From contig NC_052618.1 of NCBI RefSeq assembly GCF_016545825.1, forward strand, positions 40,804,196 to 40,868,195: a stretch of DNA of 64,000 nucleotides, written 5' to 3'. A program made the translations under genes and the position numbers. The notes beneath the pieces were generated by a model. That model did not search any database and was not told the origin of the DNA. It saw only the letters and a program-made list of their open reading frames with translations. Source of the DNA: Eucalyptus grandis. Its lineage: Eukaryota; Streptophyta; Magnoliopsida; Myrtales; Myrtaceae. Positions within the stretch are counted from its first letter, which is position 1, and each line of letters begins with the position of its first letter. Shown here one piece after another: positions 1 through 12,377 of the stretch.

Positions 1-170
1 CTCTCGAGGGTGATAGAAGAGAAATTTCCAAGCGATTCGTAAATATCTCCGAAACGATTGGAACTTGCTGAAGTTTCTCCATCTCTCAAAAAGCATCTCA
101 GGCAAAAAGGGTCATACCTTATCCAAAGTTTCACAAATATCTTCACTTCCCAACATCCTATCCATCCCCC

Positions 171-179
171 CTATAAATT
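171..179 (+). promoter_or_regulatory. TATA box of the LIR1-like gene
   Basis: The sequence ctataaatt lies about 75 bp upstream of the LIR1 start codon at 252, after a pyrimidine-rich stretch and before an A/C-rich leader. This is a normal plant core-promoter layout. Position and sequence are seen directly; use as the promoter is inferred. Confidence 0.65.
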
Positions 180-251
180 GGGCTTCAATCTCTCTGCGAT
201 TAACACAAAACACGTTATCATCAAATCTCACAAACACTCAAAACATTCAAG

Positions 252-922
252 ATGCAGGCAGCTCTGTTCCTCGCCCTTCCCCTCCTTCCGGTGATCCCAT
301 CCAAGAACCTCTCCAAGCCTTTGGCTTTGCCTTCCAAGCTCTCTTCTTCAGTTTTGTCTCGAGTCTCCCCGGCGAAAGCTTCTCTAGCGGCCTATGAAAC
401 TGCGACAGTCGATTACAGCTCCTCGTTCTCGTACGACACCAGTTTCCGTTTCTTTTTTGCAACTGAATTGCCATTTTTCTTGAAGTTTTTCCCTCATGTC
501 TACATAGAAGTGTCTCTTGATAAGTGAATGTGAAAAGAGTAGACAAAGCTAGATGCTAAATGTGACTTAACAAAAGTCTGGTCATTGACAGAGTGTTCCC
601 AGCAGAAGCCTGTGAAACCGTTGGTGGCGAAGCATGCTTAGCAGACGCATACCCTGAAGCCAAGCTCAATCCCGTGGCCCGAATCAGCACGGCAGCGCAG
701 GCTGCGGAGGCCATCGAGAGGGAATATCTTGAATACACCGGTCCTAAAACGTAAGCCCACCGATACATTATTTAAAGCGTCACCGGCAAAATTCCGGTAA
801 TTTGTCTGAGGAAAATCTATGAACTTCTTTTGATTTCTTTTTGCAGGGTTTTCCCAGCAGAGGCTTGTGATGATCTCGGCGGCGAGTTCTGCGAACGTCC
901 ATACCAGAGAGGTGTTTACTAG
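252..922 (+). CDS. LIR1: Light-regulated protein LIR1, chloroplast (3 exons)
   Basis: Coding exons are 252-430, 592-750 and 847-922, with GT-AG introns and consistent phase (137 residues). Residues 1 to about 50 are rich in Ser, Lys, Leu and Ala with almost no acidic residues, as in a chloroplast transit peptide. The mature part has the LIR1 repeat: VFPAEAC at residues 61-67, followed by GGEAC, and again VFPAEACDDLGGEFC at 114-128. The first exon ends just before the first repeat and the third carries the second repeat. Known LIR1 proteins are short (about 130 residues), light-induced and clock-controlled, and help attach ferredoxin-NADP+ reductase to the thylakoid membrane through TIC62 and TROL. 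No frameshift or stop is seen. It is the only clearly intact single-copy gene in the window and is separated from the chitinase array by more than 30 kb of mobile DNA. Confidence 0.93.
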
Positions 923-1455
923 AATCGATCACGAGGGCCAAAATCAGCAACAAAAGAGAGACTTCCTAGGCGTGGATATGTGTATAGATAGTTACCGTGA
1001 TGTATGAATGTAAATAATGTGCTATATCGTAAGGGCTTCTATGGCGCGGCGGGGTTATGGACATTTCTTGTGGGTTGTTTCACCGGTTTCGTGGCCTGTA
1101 AACCTAGAGTTACTACGACTTATTGGATCGATTTCACGGTCATGGAAGGAATATTAGCGGGGCTTTTTGTCTTTTAATTTTTGCCATGTAATTTATTTGC
1201 TCTGTTATAGTATGTGGTGGCTTCCTTTGCTCTGTGGCATATCAAGGTTGATGCAGGTATAAAGGATTGAACTTTGATAAAACAAACTAGAGCCATTCAA
1301 AAGCCTGTGAAACGTGATCTGCTGTCAACTGATTCAAATTCAACGGGCCAAAGAAAAGGTTCAATCTTAGAGCATTGAGAGACTGACATGAAGTGAAATT
1401 AATGGGTTAACATAATTGCTATCGAAAATTCTACTTTCTATGTTTGCACTTCAAT
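923..1455. other. 3' flank of LIR1
   Basis: This holds the LIR1 3' untranslated region and downstream spacer. The first few hundred bases are T/G-rich, as expected around plant polyadenylation. I see no other gene in it. Confidence 0.5.
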
Positions 1456-2438
1456 TGGGGGAGCATCGGTCTGCAATCTTGAACCAATTATGGATCGGTC
1501 TAACCCTACTCTATTCCCTGGTCCGGTTTTTAGAAAGACTAGGTTGGTTAATTCCCTGTTTTTAATCAAGACTGCGCACGGTGATCGGTTCAATCTTGGA
1601 AGCTTAGGGTCGGTCCAACCCGGATATATATATTATCTCATATATTTTTAATAATTTTTTTATATAAAAAAACCTTAAAATAAATGATGTTAACAACATT
1701 AAATACATCTCTTTAATGAGAAGTTCAAGTAATTTTACATTATTCTTTAATAACTTAGATTTTTAATGCCTTTTACAAATGTAATAATTATAATTTATGA
1801 ATGAGAAAAAATATTTTTTGAGGAGTTTTTGGGGCCCCAAAAGTAAGATAAACAACTCCCCAAGACATCTTCATCTAGTACATATACTCTTTTTGTCTTA
1901 TATGTCTTATAGTTTTCAATTTGCTAAAATCGAAAGAAACAACTTTTCCGCTCATTACTCGACACTCATCTTGCTCGCTTTGGGTCACTCATGCCGTTCG
2001 CCACTGATGCTCGCAGGCTTGTTTCTCCACTCGACACTCATGCTCACTCTGTTCGACGCTCACCCTACTCAATCTTCATCGCTTGCCTTTCTTACCGGAC
2101 CTACTCATTATCGAACCCATTGCGGGTCCTGTCCGTCTTCGATTCTTTCAAGGTGTACAAAAATGAAATAAAAATTATTGGTTGGTTTCGACCCTATAAC
2201 CGAACCGAATCTATTGAGTCAATCGGTTCTCAATCGCTTTTTTAAGGAGCACAAAAATGAAATAAAAATTATCATTGTCCTGGTTGACTTCTGGGGTGAC
2301 TAAACCATCGTATTGGTTCGATCCTTAGTCCAAACTCAATAGGTCGGTTTTCTATCCCAAAAATTATGGATGAAGATTGTGCGAGTTGATCTTAAGGTTA
2401 AGGGGTAGACTGGCCCAACCCGTACTATGCCACCCCTA
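1456..2438. mobile_element. hAT-like non-autonomous DNA transposon
   Basis: The 983-bp element is flanked by an exact 8-bp direct repeat, acttcaat (1448-1455 and 2439-2446). The ends are related inverted repeats: tgggggagcatc on the left, and taggggtggcat as the complement of the right end. An 8-bp duplication with a T-A/G-GGG end is typical of hAT elements. The interior is AT-rich, with repeated ggtcggtcc/accgaaccg-type motifs, and has no transposase. A 124-codon open frame at 1797-2171 resembles no known protein. This is probably a MITE-like derivative. Confidence 0.7.
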
Positions 2439-2446
2439 ACTTCAAT

Positions 2447-3331
2447 AGCTATTTGCTATATCCACTCTAAAAGTTCCTCAATTGAGAATGGAAATTGTTG
2501 ACACTGAAACACTACATATATCGAGATAATTATTGAGATAATTATCGCCCGAAATGACTATCACAAGAAACTATACGACATCCTTTAACATGAGACTATA
2601 GTACATACAACCCTTCATGTAAATCGAGTAGTTACGATTAAAAAAGCCTAGATTTACATTAGATTTACATGAGACTATAGTACATACAAGGCGAGATAAA
2701 TCATACATCTAGTTACAAAAATGATGGAAGATGGGATGCATTATCCTTACTCTCTACAAGAGTACGGTTACATGTTCTTTATATATACATAGAACTCTTA
2801 CTCTCTACAAGATTAGCACTCTTGACAATCCAATTGACTTAACAAGCTAACACAAATTCAACCTACACCAAGCACCAATGTTAATAGCATCAACCAGAGA
2901 AAATATTCAGATTGATAATAAGGACTCAACTCCCATTCTAGTTAGGTATCCAAAGATGGCATCAATCCCATCTTTGAAGTGCAACCGTTTGTCAAACGCC
3001 ACGTTAATTTGAAATTTGAAGAATTCTAAATATCTCTTAATAGATATTTAAAAAAAAAAAAAGGTAGATTTTCATGATATTGAAAAGTAATGAGTAAAAA
3101 GGTTGACACGGTATACTAAAATTTGAAAATATAAATTGTAGCACATAATTTTTTATTTATTTATGAAAACCTTCATATAAATTCATTACAAAATGATTGA
3201 ACAGCCAAGCCCCATTTGGACATTGGGAGTAGAGCTAGTGGAACGAGAATGAGATCATTATTGCCTTAACAGTTGAGTTTGGTAGCGTAATATGTGAAAT
3301 GACCAACCTATCCTTACTAGGAGGGGACTAT
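2447..3331. other. AT-rich spacer
   Basis: I see no gene. There is a short local duplication around 2590-2690 (a stretch with gagactatagtacatacaa occurs twice) and long A/T runs. Confidence 0.4.
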
Positions 3332-3559
3332 GGATGCGTTTGGGAAAAGCCTTTAAGGAAATCAAAGAGCCTTCGATCTAAAGAGTTTTGATGAAATGCA
3401 AAAACTGTTTAGCAAACTATAATTGAAAAGAGCCTGAGAAGTAACTTTGGGGAAATGCTATTTGGTAAACACATATTTGGGAAGTCCTTTAGCGAAATCA
3501 ATTTAATTTTTTAATTTTTATTTTTTAAATTGAAAAAAAAATAATGACTTTTTTTTTTT

Positions 3560-3696
3560 TGCATTTAGATGTATATATAAAAGAGATATATTAACAAGTT
3601 CAATGACCTTTATATATATATAGAGATGTATATATAAAAGAGATATATTAACAAATTCAATGGCTTTATATATATTCGCACTGAGATGTATATATA
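3560..3696. repeat. Short AT-rich tandem repeat, left half
   Basis: A unit of about 55-80 bases built on gatgtatatataaaagagat followed by attaacaagttcaatg is repeated here and continues at 6976-7070. The solo LTR at 3697-6970 lies between the halves. Confidence 0.7.
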
Positions 3697-6600
3697 TGTC
3701 GACACCTAAATTTTTGCATAATTTTTGGGTTAATTTTACTAAAAAAAAAAATCACATGGCATATAGTTTAGAAACATTTTATTTTTGTTTTATTTTTTGC
3801 GCCCGCCAAGAAATGAAAGATTTTTCACATATTCCGTTCGGATTCTTCACACATTTAAAGAATATACACAAAATGATGTATTTTCAAGCAAAAAAGGAAA
3901 ATTTTGGATGGGATATTTGATAAATACAAAAGAGAATATCACGTGCATGCGAAATAGATATATTTAGAGAATTATGCGCAAATAAAATTGGAAATAAAAT
4001 ACGCCTCAAAGATCTAAATTTTTCCCTATAAAAGGCGTTGTGCACGTACGGACAAAAGGGGGAAAGGGATTTCGAAAATTTTGGAGCGAAAAAGGGGCCA
4101 CACACCTTGGATATACGGCCGAAGGGCTTCTTCTCGGATTTTCTAGGGTTTTTCTTTAAATCATTCGGCAAAATAGGCTTCCTTTCGTTCTTTGAAAAAA
4201 AAAAAAAACACACAAAATACAAAGGAAAAAGCTTTGGAGGAAAGGCTGGTTTTGCTGAAAAGGTTCTGCAGAAAAGTGAAAGAGCAGAGAAGAGTCAACA
4301 GAGAGAGGGAGGTGGGAAGCGACGTGCAGCAGAAGAAGAAAAAAAGGAAAAAGAAAACAAAACAGAGAAAGAAGAAGACCGGCGCTCCCTACTGCCCAAT
4401 CCCCTCACCGGCGTACCAGCAGCCAGGCCACCGTTGCGCCGGCCACCTTGCCGCATCACCGCGCCCGCACTGCACCGCCACTGCATTTCCGCCACGTCTC
4501 GCCTCGCTGTCGCTGTTCACGTGACCTCTGCCGGAGTCTCTACTCCTCCTCCGACTCGACACCACCACCGCTTCGGTGCTTCCTCGAGCAAAGCCCTGCA
4601 GCAACTCATCCGAGCTGATCGCGCTCGAGCCGACCACCTGAGTCTCCCTCGCCGCGACACCAGTAGCCACCAGCCCAGTCGTCCGCGACCTCCCTGCCGA
4701 CGCCGCTCCTGCCCTGCTCTGCCACTCACCCGCGATTGCCCAGCAGATCTCGCCTTCGCTCGCCGTTCGTGAAGCCTGACGCCGACGGATCTGAGACCTC
4801 ATAGCAGCCGCGACGCCCTGCCACTGTCTCCGAGCGCCGCTGCTCCGCACCCCGAAGTCGCGAGGCTGCCTGCACTCGCGCGCCTCCAGCTCTGCTCCGC
4901 GCTCCTCCTCTGTCGCTGCCCGATCTGCAGCTCCGAACTGCTGTCCCCTCTGTTAGCAGCCCGCGGCGCTAGCACCACTGTCGACTCGCCGCACCTCAGC
5001 CTCGCCGCGACGCCGCTCCGGCTGACTCTCCGAGCGAACCAGTCACAGTAGCTCGCTCCCTGCTGCCCTGCCCGTGTCGTCCGACCAGCGACCCGACGCC
5101 CGCGGCACACCACCCGCGACCTGTTGCTGCCGTCGGTCCACCTGCTGCCACCGGTCCTCGCCGGAGTTCCGACGCCGGCGACCCATCACCTCCAGTGACC
5201 AGCCTCCCTTGTGACCTGCCACGAGCACAAGGCCTGGAAGGAAAAAGGAAAGAAAAAACAAAAGGAAAATCACATTAGGTAGTTTTCTATTTATTTTATT
5301 TTACTTGTTCTTTTATAAATTATTCCTTAATGTAAGATTGAGATTGCCCGACATGAAATTGCTTCGAAATTTGAGACGACAGTTCGATTTTCGCGCCCAA
5401 AATCCGACTCGTAATCTCACCGCTTGAAAATCACCAATCCGATCTCTCGCCCGAGATTCGATTATGATTTATTTAAAATCGCCAACTGGATCTCATGCGC
5501 AAAGATATGATTTGTCAATTCTGGAATATCAATCTTATCTTATTTGATTTGCTGTCATGTTAGTTGAATTAATTTTATTTTTGTAAATGAAAAATCCAAA
5601 AAAAAATTTGAATTAGAATTAAGTTTGTTTTAAAATATTCCTCGTCTTAGGATTATCTTGCATATTTAGAATAGGGATTTTATTTTTAATCATGAAAAAG
5701 AAAACAAAAAAGAAAGTGCATTCATTTAGGGATGTTAGTTTTTATTTGAATTGCATGTTTAATTTTAATTTCGAATTTCATAAAAGAAAAGAAAAAAATA
5801 GATTTAGAGCATTCTTTGCACGTCATGGCATATTAGAATAAATTGCATGTTTCATCTTAAGTTTAGATTGATTTTTGCATCTTAGGTTAGAGCTTGCTAG
5901 GTTAAGACAATATTTTAGTTTAAATTAGGATTTAGTCTAATCCGATCCTTAATATAAGCTAGATAGAATTTTAATCTAGATAGTCATGTTTTGCATTTCA
6001 TAAAAAGTTAAAATTTGTCTTAGGATAAATTAGTTGCAATTTCTAGATAGATTGCATTTTTAGAATAAAAAATCATGTGCACGTCATATAGAATTAGGTC
6101 CATAAAATGCACGTCATTTAGCGATCGTTGTTAGATTCATTTAATTAGAAATTGTCTTATTAGGTATGTCATTTAATAAATGTCACGTGGACACGTAGCT
6201 CGCATATTAAATTGCATGTTGCATGTCATTTTAGTTAAAATAATTTTGTACGTCATTGCATTCATCACACGTCATTAGAATTAAGTCATTCTCGTTAATT
6301 TAGATTGCATATTTAATCATTGCATGTTCATTAAGAAATCATTAGTTTTTTTACGCATTCATATAGTTTAGGACATATTGCCATGCCATATCATTTCATA
6401 TTAGATTAGAAGTATTGCATTGCATATAAACTAGATTTTTGTTGAAAAGAGAAAACAAAAATTGAGTAATTGCTTGTTAATTAGAAATCATATCTAGGCT
6501 TGATGTGAATTCCGATCTAACATCAAGATGCTTTTTTGCTATGAGGTAAGTCTTACATTTTATTTATTTGCTTTTATTGGGTGTTAAAAATTATGGTTTG

Positions 6601-6970
6601 TGTACCCGCATGATCACCTTACATGTTAGAAAATAGATTAAAATCAATCCAAACCGCCCGCAAAACATTTTTGAAATTAAAAGAATGGTACCGAAAAGGC
6701 ATTAGAGAAATCTAGTGTAACCAAGTCCCGTACCCATAATCTCCGGGTTCGTAGGGGTAAAGTAAATCTCCTATTACTTTGCTTGGGTTTCTAATCGACC
6801 TACTAAAAATAGATTAGTGACGACTTCTAATTGAAAATCAATTGCATGTCAAGAACTTGAACCGAAAGTCGCGAATTGGTATGGGCTTAGGAGAGCCTGA
6901 AAGGTTAGGCTTAACAATCCATTAACCAAACCCTGGTGGCTCACACCCCGAAAAAAAATTGGTCACGACA
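3697..6970 (+). mobile_element. 3.27-kb solo LTR (Gypsy-type)
   Basis: The element starts tgtcgacacc and ends ggtcacgaca, which are near-complementary TG...CA termini. It is flanked by the 5-bp direct repeat atata (3692-3696 and 6971-6975). A TATA motif (tataaaagg) lies near 4027, followed by a purine-rich and then very GC-rich stretch (4380-5230) and a long AT-rich tail with splice-donor-like GGTAAGT near 6544. No gag, pol, primer-binding site or second LTR is present, so I read it as a solo LTR left by recombination. Long open frames in the GC-rich part (for example 4038-4772) are compositional and not recognisable proteins. Confidence 0.65.
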
Positions 6971-6975
6971 ATATA

Positions 6976-7075
6976 AAAATAGATATATTAACAAGTTCAA
7001 TGACTTTATATATATATATTGCACCGAGATGTATATATAAAAGAGATATATTAACAAATTCATAAGTTAAAAAAT
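6976..7075. repeat. Short AT-rich tandem repeat, right half
   Basis: This continues the array at 3560-3696 with the same gatgtatatataaaagagat and attaacaa motifs. Joining the halves at atata restores a continuous array. Confidence 0.65.
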
Positions 7076-7218
7076 ACATCGAAGTGGACTTTTCTCAATT
7101 AAAAGAAAGAGTAATTTCATTATAATAAATATGATTACATATACATCAAAGAAAGAAATAGGTTTTTATTGAAAATTACAAACATTCTTAAGTATTTACT
7201 AAACTCATTGCTATTTGA

Positions 7219-8342
7219 TCATGTAAACGCTACCATGTCATAAGATAAATTGTCATTTGAAGTACCGGCATTCTCATTTGTATTATCAATGTCAATTGAA
7301 TATCCATAATTTGGATCCAAATCTGCTCTTGCAAAATGTCTATCATTGGTGCGTTCACGCATATAATTATGCAAAGTCATTGTCAAGTATAACAATTTTT
7401 ACTTGCTTTTCAAATGGAAAACTTGGTATATGCTTTAGAATTTTCCATTTCTTCTTCAAGACACCAAAAACTCGCTCAATTTTCGATTGCAGCCATGAAT
7501 GAGCACGATTGAATACTTCGATAGCCCGTAAAGGGCAGGATCTTGTTGAAATTCTTGATAAATGATATCTAACTTCTTTGTACGGTCCCAAATAACCCGT
7601 CGGATTTAGATTCCAGCATTTACTAAATAATATTTACCTCGCACAAATATAATATAAATTTAATTAACATAGACTACATTAACACATATTAATGTACAAA
7701 ACCATTAATTAACAAATCTGAGGAGGATGAGGAAATTACACATCACGCCTCCCTAAATTTTCATAGAAAATATGAGTATTATGGGCTTGGCCCTCCTAAC
7801 TAGCCCAAATATAAGTGAATTCCATATTTAAATTATACATCGCTAAGATATTTTGAGTCGGTGTACTTTTTCGACCAATAAAACGAATATGATCTTTTAC
7901 AGGTATCACCGTTGGAATATGAGTGCCATCAATAGCTCCAATACAATCCTAAAATAAAAATACAAATATTATTATATAATCAAAATTTGCTTTTAATTCC
8001 TTCTTCCTATTGTATAATCAAAACATACCTTAAAATATGGAAAAAAATCTTTGATAATTTTTTATCTTCTTTGAAACATCCGTAAATTCCCAAATCAGCT
8101 GGTTGATCGAATCTTTTCCCATTTCACATACTTTGTCTACTACTGCTAAAGTACATGCTTATAGTTTCTCCGTAACGCCGAAAATGCTCTTGTGTTAACC
8201 TATTACCTATACCATGTCCTAAAATATAAAGAAATATTCCAAACATTTCTATAACATCAATATTCCTAGTTCCTTCAAGACCATAATGTGTTACTAAATC
8301 ATGCATTAAATTATTAAATACAATCTTATCCATTCTAAACAT
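7219..8342 (-). pseudogene. PIF/Harbinger DDE transposase (HARBI1-like), decayed
   Basis: Reading leftward from 8342, the N-terminal part has the plant HARBI1-type region (RNIDVIEMFGIFLYILGHG, then HFRRYGETIS). After a probable intron near 7950-8030 comes the first catalytic region, DCIGAIDGTHIP, with its Asp. The second region reads YYLVNAG where the family has YYLVDAG, so the second catalytic Asp is changed to Asn. The third region, KIERVFGVLKKKWKIL, keeps the Glu. The C-terminal end runs to about 7219. In-frame stops and shifts lie between these blocks (for example around 7640-7740 and 8100). The family excises and inserts DNA at TA-rich sites, usually together with the Myb-like protein encoded next to it. 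This copy should be inactive. Confidence 0.8.
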
Positions 8343-8869
8343 TTGATAACACTTTATCGGATTAGCATTTTCCCATCAACTCTCCTACCCATGTATTTCC
8401 TGTATATGATGATGTCCTATAAGATTTTTTGTCATTGTATATTGCTTAATAAGCGATTGTGACTTTGAGTAATTTCCAAAAGTTGCCAATATTTCTTGTC
8501 CCTTTTTTCATGAATTGTTTCATGAGAGTCGTCCATATCTGTTTAAAGTAACAAAACAATAAGAAAAGTGATGGGTAATCATCCATCAATAAAACAATTA
8601 TCATCCATAATATATATGCAAACTCCATCCAATCAAAAGAACACAAACTAAAAACACAAGTCTAAAAAACATAATTAAAAAGAGAGTTCACAAGTAGTGC
8701 AAATCACTAATCCAAAATAAGTTTCACATTACAACATAGATTAATATGAAAAGCTCAAACAAGTAACTAGTATCCTAGCGACGACTATTATGCTCCTCCA
8801 ACTTATACTTCAGCCACTTGATTTTCTTTTCATCTTCATCTAAGTTCATAAAAATTTGCCTATTGTCTT

Positions 8870-9690
8870 TCTTTTTAGAATGATGAGAGAGTGCTGTCTT
8901 CCTTAATCTCAGGAATTGCTTTCAATGTTTGCATAATCTCTTTATAAGGGTCAAATTCCCTTGCAACCGATGTTGCATTGCTCCTACTTTCAACCGCTGA
9001 ACAAAGTCTCTCGATTTGCAATGCTAACTTAGAAGGTCCGTTCTTTTTTATGGCTCTTACTTTGACTTGGTTGGGCATTCATTTCACCTACGTCACACTT
9101 TTAAAGTATCATCAGTAGATCCTGCACAATCACCAATATCAGCTTGTGTGGCCTCAAGATTCTCAAAAGATTGCATAAACTTGCACAGATTCCAAGTAAT
9201 ACTTCCAGTGGCAAACCGTACCGAACATTTTGTCCAACAAAACTTCCATATCCGGGATGTATGCCTTTCGCTCAAAAGACTCTAAGCTTAGGATTGGCCT
9301 GTTATAATAAGATATTTTCATTAGTTATATCACAAAGATGAACTTATAAAAAATGTGACAGAAAAAAAGATAAACACTCGAATCTTTCTTCCACCATTCA
9401 TCACTCGCATAAATGGTTTTCTTCCTTTAATTCCATCCTAGTCATGTTTCCTTTGAATCAATTGCTTCCATCTTTCCATTCTTTCCTTTAGATTATCCCA
9501 CTTATTTTTCGTTTGATTTTATCATATTTTTTGCCCTCAGCTCTTCAAACTTGGTAATTATAGCTGTCCATCCATCTCTTTTGTTGCTCGTAGATGATTG
9601 CCTTTTTCAATTTGTTTAATGCACACAATCGACAAAACGTTTCTTACATCTTCCGGGCTTCAATAAGCCTTTTATTTTGATGAACTCACC
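8870..9690 (-). pseudogene. Harbinger ORF1: Myb/SANT-like DNA-binding protein, decayed
   Basis: This lies upstream of the transposase in the same orientation. Translating the minus strand through 9400-9600 gives pieces typical of the Myb/SANT-like domain of plant PIF elements: a DGWTAIITKF block, a degenerate NKWDNLK-type block, and ASDEWW near 9380. The C-terminal part (8875-9078) starts MPNQVKVRAIKKNGPSKLAL and contains a KAIPEIKED segment resembling the conserved C-terminal segment of these proteins. Several frameshifts and stops break it. In the family this protein binds the element ends and helps recruit the transposase. Confidence 0.65.
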
Positions 9691-9699
9691 ATCTTCCAA

Positions 9700-12370
9700 G
9701 AGAATAAACACAAACACATTTGAAAAGTGAAAACAAATGAGATTAACTACGACCCACTCCCTATAGATGAATGAACACATATATAGATAGAACTATGCAT
9801 AGCACAAAGGTTGAGTTCAGGATGTTCATTATCCATTTTTAGCTAATTTCCTTTTTAGATGGAAAGGATCCTTATAACTACGGATGCATTTAGTCTCCTA
9901 TAAGATTTCGCAAATTCACGATCTATTGAGCACATACCGAAACCATATGGGTGACAGAAAACATTGCGAACAAGGGGAAGAATCAAGGTTGTTAATTGCA
10001 TTAAACAAAAAAGAGGCAAAAAGCTTCACTACGAGGGATAGACAACACCGATACCAAACTAAGACGTTAACGGAGAATTCTGATTACGATATCTAGTGCT
10101 AAGCATGCCTAGCTCTATCACCGTAGCAATCTCAATGATCTCAAACACAAGTGTTCCATAAGATTCAGACTTTACTAGCAGAAACAAATACTCCCTTAGA
10201 CTAACCGAACCAACGACACATTAGTCGAACCCAAACAGCCCAAGAAAATGAACCTAGAGAGCACTTCCTACAACTAAAGAAACTCTATGCTGCAATCTCA
10301 CGCCAATTGCTAGACATCATCATATCATTGAACAAGGTGGATTTGCTTTTTAGATGATCATAACCCAAACTGTGTCCGAGTCACTTTGAGGACCCATCTC
10401 TCACCTCAGCCTTTCATTTCGCCTCTTCTTTCTAATATCCCAAGTTCCTATAGCTGCACACCACTTTTAAATTTCCAAAATTCCTCATCTTTACCGAACC
10501 ATCCTTGCCACAATTTCAAAGCAAGCTAACCCAAAGAAGTCCTCGCACACGTTTCAAAGAAACCCACTGACTTTGACCTCTCCCCCACACACCAATTAAA
10601 AAAAAAAAAGTAGCCCAAACCCAAAACCTTCCCCTAGTTTTCTTTGCATTTTCCCACAACATCCAAACAGAGAGCTTACGAGCGAGCTAAAAACACATCC
10701 GAGAAAGAAACCCAAATTGATGAACACATGAACAAGGAAAAGGGAACATGCTCGGGCACTACACGATGAAAAATTCCCAACTCACCTAAAGACCGTACCT
10801 CTTGAAGTTTAGCTAAGTATGTCGGGAAGAACAAAGATTGCTTTACCAAAAACCCGGCTTGCTTTTGAGTTCTCTCTTTGTGTCATCAAGGAACCACAAA
10901 CACCTTCTAACCAAGGGGTCCTTAATAATCTGTGTTTCCTGCAAAACGGTATTTAAGGAGGAGAATCATTCATTTCATGGCTTATGCATGACCATTAATT
11001 GGGACTCTTGTAGGAGTGAAACCTTTAGCTGAAAGTTAAATATTATGAACCAAAGCAACTCTTATCAATTAATAGAGCAGAAGGTAGACGTAAATCCATG
11101 TTCGTCTCGCATGGCAAGTGGACTGAGAGCCAATAAAAGCAAAAGAAAATAGAAGGAGAAAAGACCATCAAAAGATGCCTTGTCAAATTTATGTTCCCGC
11201 TAGGTCCCTTGCTCTATGGCTAAAATTCCAATGAATATACCGAGGTCCTAGAGGAGAAAACGCCGAAGAAATCTTCCGCTATAATGGTCTCTCCCATCTA
11301 TATTTGCAGTTTTCTATAATGAATTTTTGACATTTCGTCGATTTTCTCTCCCAATCCTCTATAACTCTTTCTCAAAAGTTTCTATTACTGAAAGCATCCA
11401 TATATACTCATCAAACATGGCATCAAAAGTATCATTCACAAAATCACCACACACTTAACAATCACAACTAGAAAAAGCATAATAAGAAGGAATCAAATCA
11501 AAAGAACTTGGATTGGGCGAGACGAGAAAGTATGTTCTCAACGAAGAGGGAGGCGAACACGAGAGAGCTGAATGACTTGATTCAGCGAAGAAAGTAGACA
11601 CCAAGAGAGAGGCGAGCACCGGGAACTAATAAGCGAAACGGAAGATGACCAAGTGGTGACTAAATAGCCGAGCACAAAGAGTAGCCGACACCAAAGGCGT
11701 AGCAAAACTAGAGGCACAAAGGAAGCCAAAGGCGTATTCCACAGGAGCGTAATGAGAAGATGGTTTTTGAGTTGTATGGGGGAGCTCCTGCGGATGACGA
11801 TCGATGAGCGAAGACAAGATGACCAAGTCGTGACCAAATAGTCGAGCAAAAGAGCAAACGGCACCAAAGGTGCAAGAAACCAGAGGCGCAGCGAAACTAG
11901 AGGCGTATTCACATGAGCGTGAGAAGATGGCTTTGGGTTGTAATGGGAGCTTCCTAGCTTGATGATGATTCTGGTACATGCTCGTGGATTTGAGAGAGAA
12001 GAAGAAGACGAGAACTTATTGGTGGGTTAGGCTCGTGGATTTGAGAGAGAGAAGAAGAAAGACGATAACCTGCGGGTGGGTAAGGAAAGGAAGAGGAAAG
12101 CAAATCTAGGGTTTTCTGTAAGGTCAAACTTGGAATTTCGTTAAGTTATGAGGGCAACAATGGCAAAACGAACAAAAAATTCATTAATCCTCAGCCGCCC
12201 ATCGAGAAAAGTTGAATGCCCAAGGCAGTGGTCATCCTCGCTTTGGCTTTCAAACTTCAAAAGGCAAACTTTTAAGCAAAGGATCTTTACAATTTTTCTT
12301 GCCAAACGCCATTTTTAGCTCAAAGCGGCTTTGAAGCCTAAAGTGGCTTGGAAAAGCCGAATCCAAACGT
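9700..12370. other. Upstream region of the Harbinger genes
   Basis: This 2.7-kb stretch lies between ORF1 and the right end. It contains a duplicated segment of about 170 bp (about 11640-11770 and 11815-11945; each includes a gatgaccaagt-type start and ends near gagaagatgg). A CT-rich stretch on the minus strand near 12000-12115 would suit a 5' leader. Open frames at 11538-11979 come from the duplicated segment and are not recognised. Confidence 0.4.
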
Positions 12371-12377
12371 AACCTAT

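Larger units (their letters stand above)
3332..12374 (-). mobile_element. PIF/Harbinger DNA transposon with nested solo LTR
   Basis: The left end reads ggatgcgtttgg (3332) and the complement of the right end reads ggttacgtttgg (12374), matching at 10 of 12 bases. Both have the GTTTGG core of PIF/Harbinger ends. A 3-bp tat occurs outside each end (3329-3331, 12375-12377). PIF/Harbinger elements normally duplicate TWA, so this target site is a little unusual. Inside, on the minus strand, are the two genes expected of the superfamily: a Myb/SANT-like protein and a DDE transposase. Without the nested LTR the element is about 5.8 kb. The left 360 bases hold a short tandem repeat that the LTR splits. 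Boundaries are inferred from end similarity only. Confidence 0.6.

Noticed and set aside
1797..2245. Open frames inside the first hAT-like element
   Set aside because: No transposase or other motif; AT-rich element interior.
4038..4772. Long plus-strand open frame of 244 codons
   Set aside because: Lies in the purine-rich then GC-rich part of the solo LTR at 3697-6970. It is low in complexity, shows no recognisable domain, and is accompanied by equally open antisense frames.
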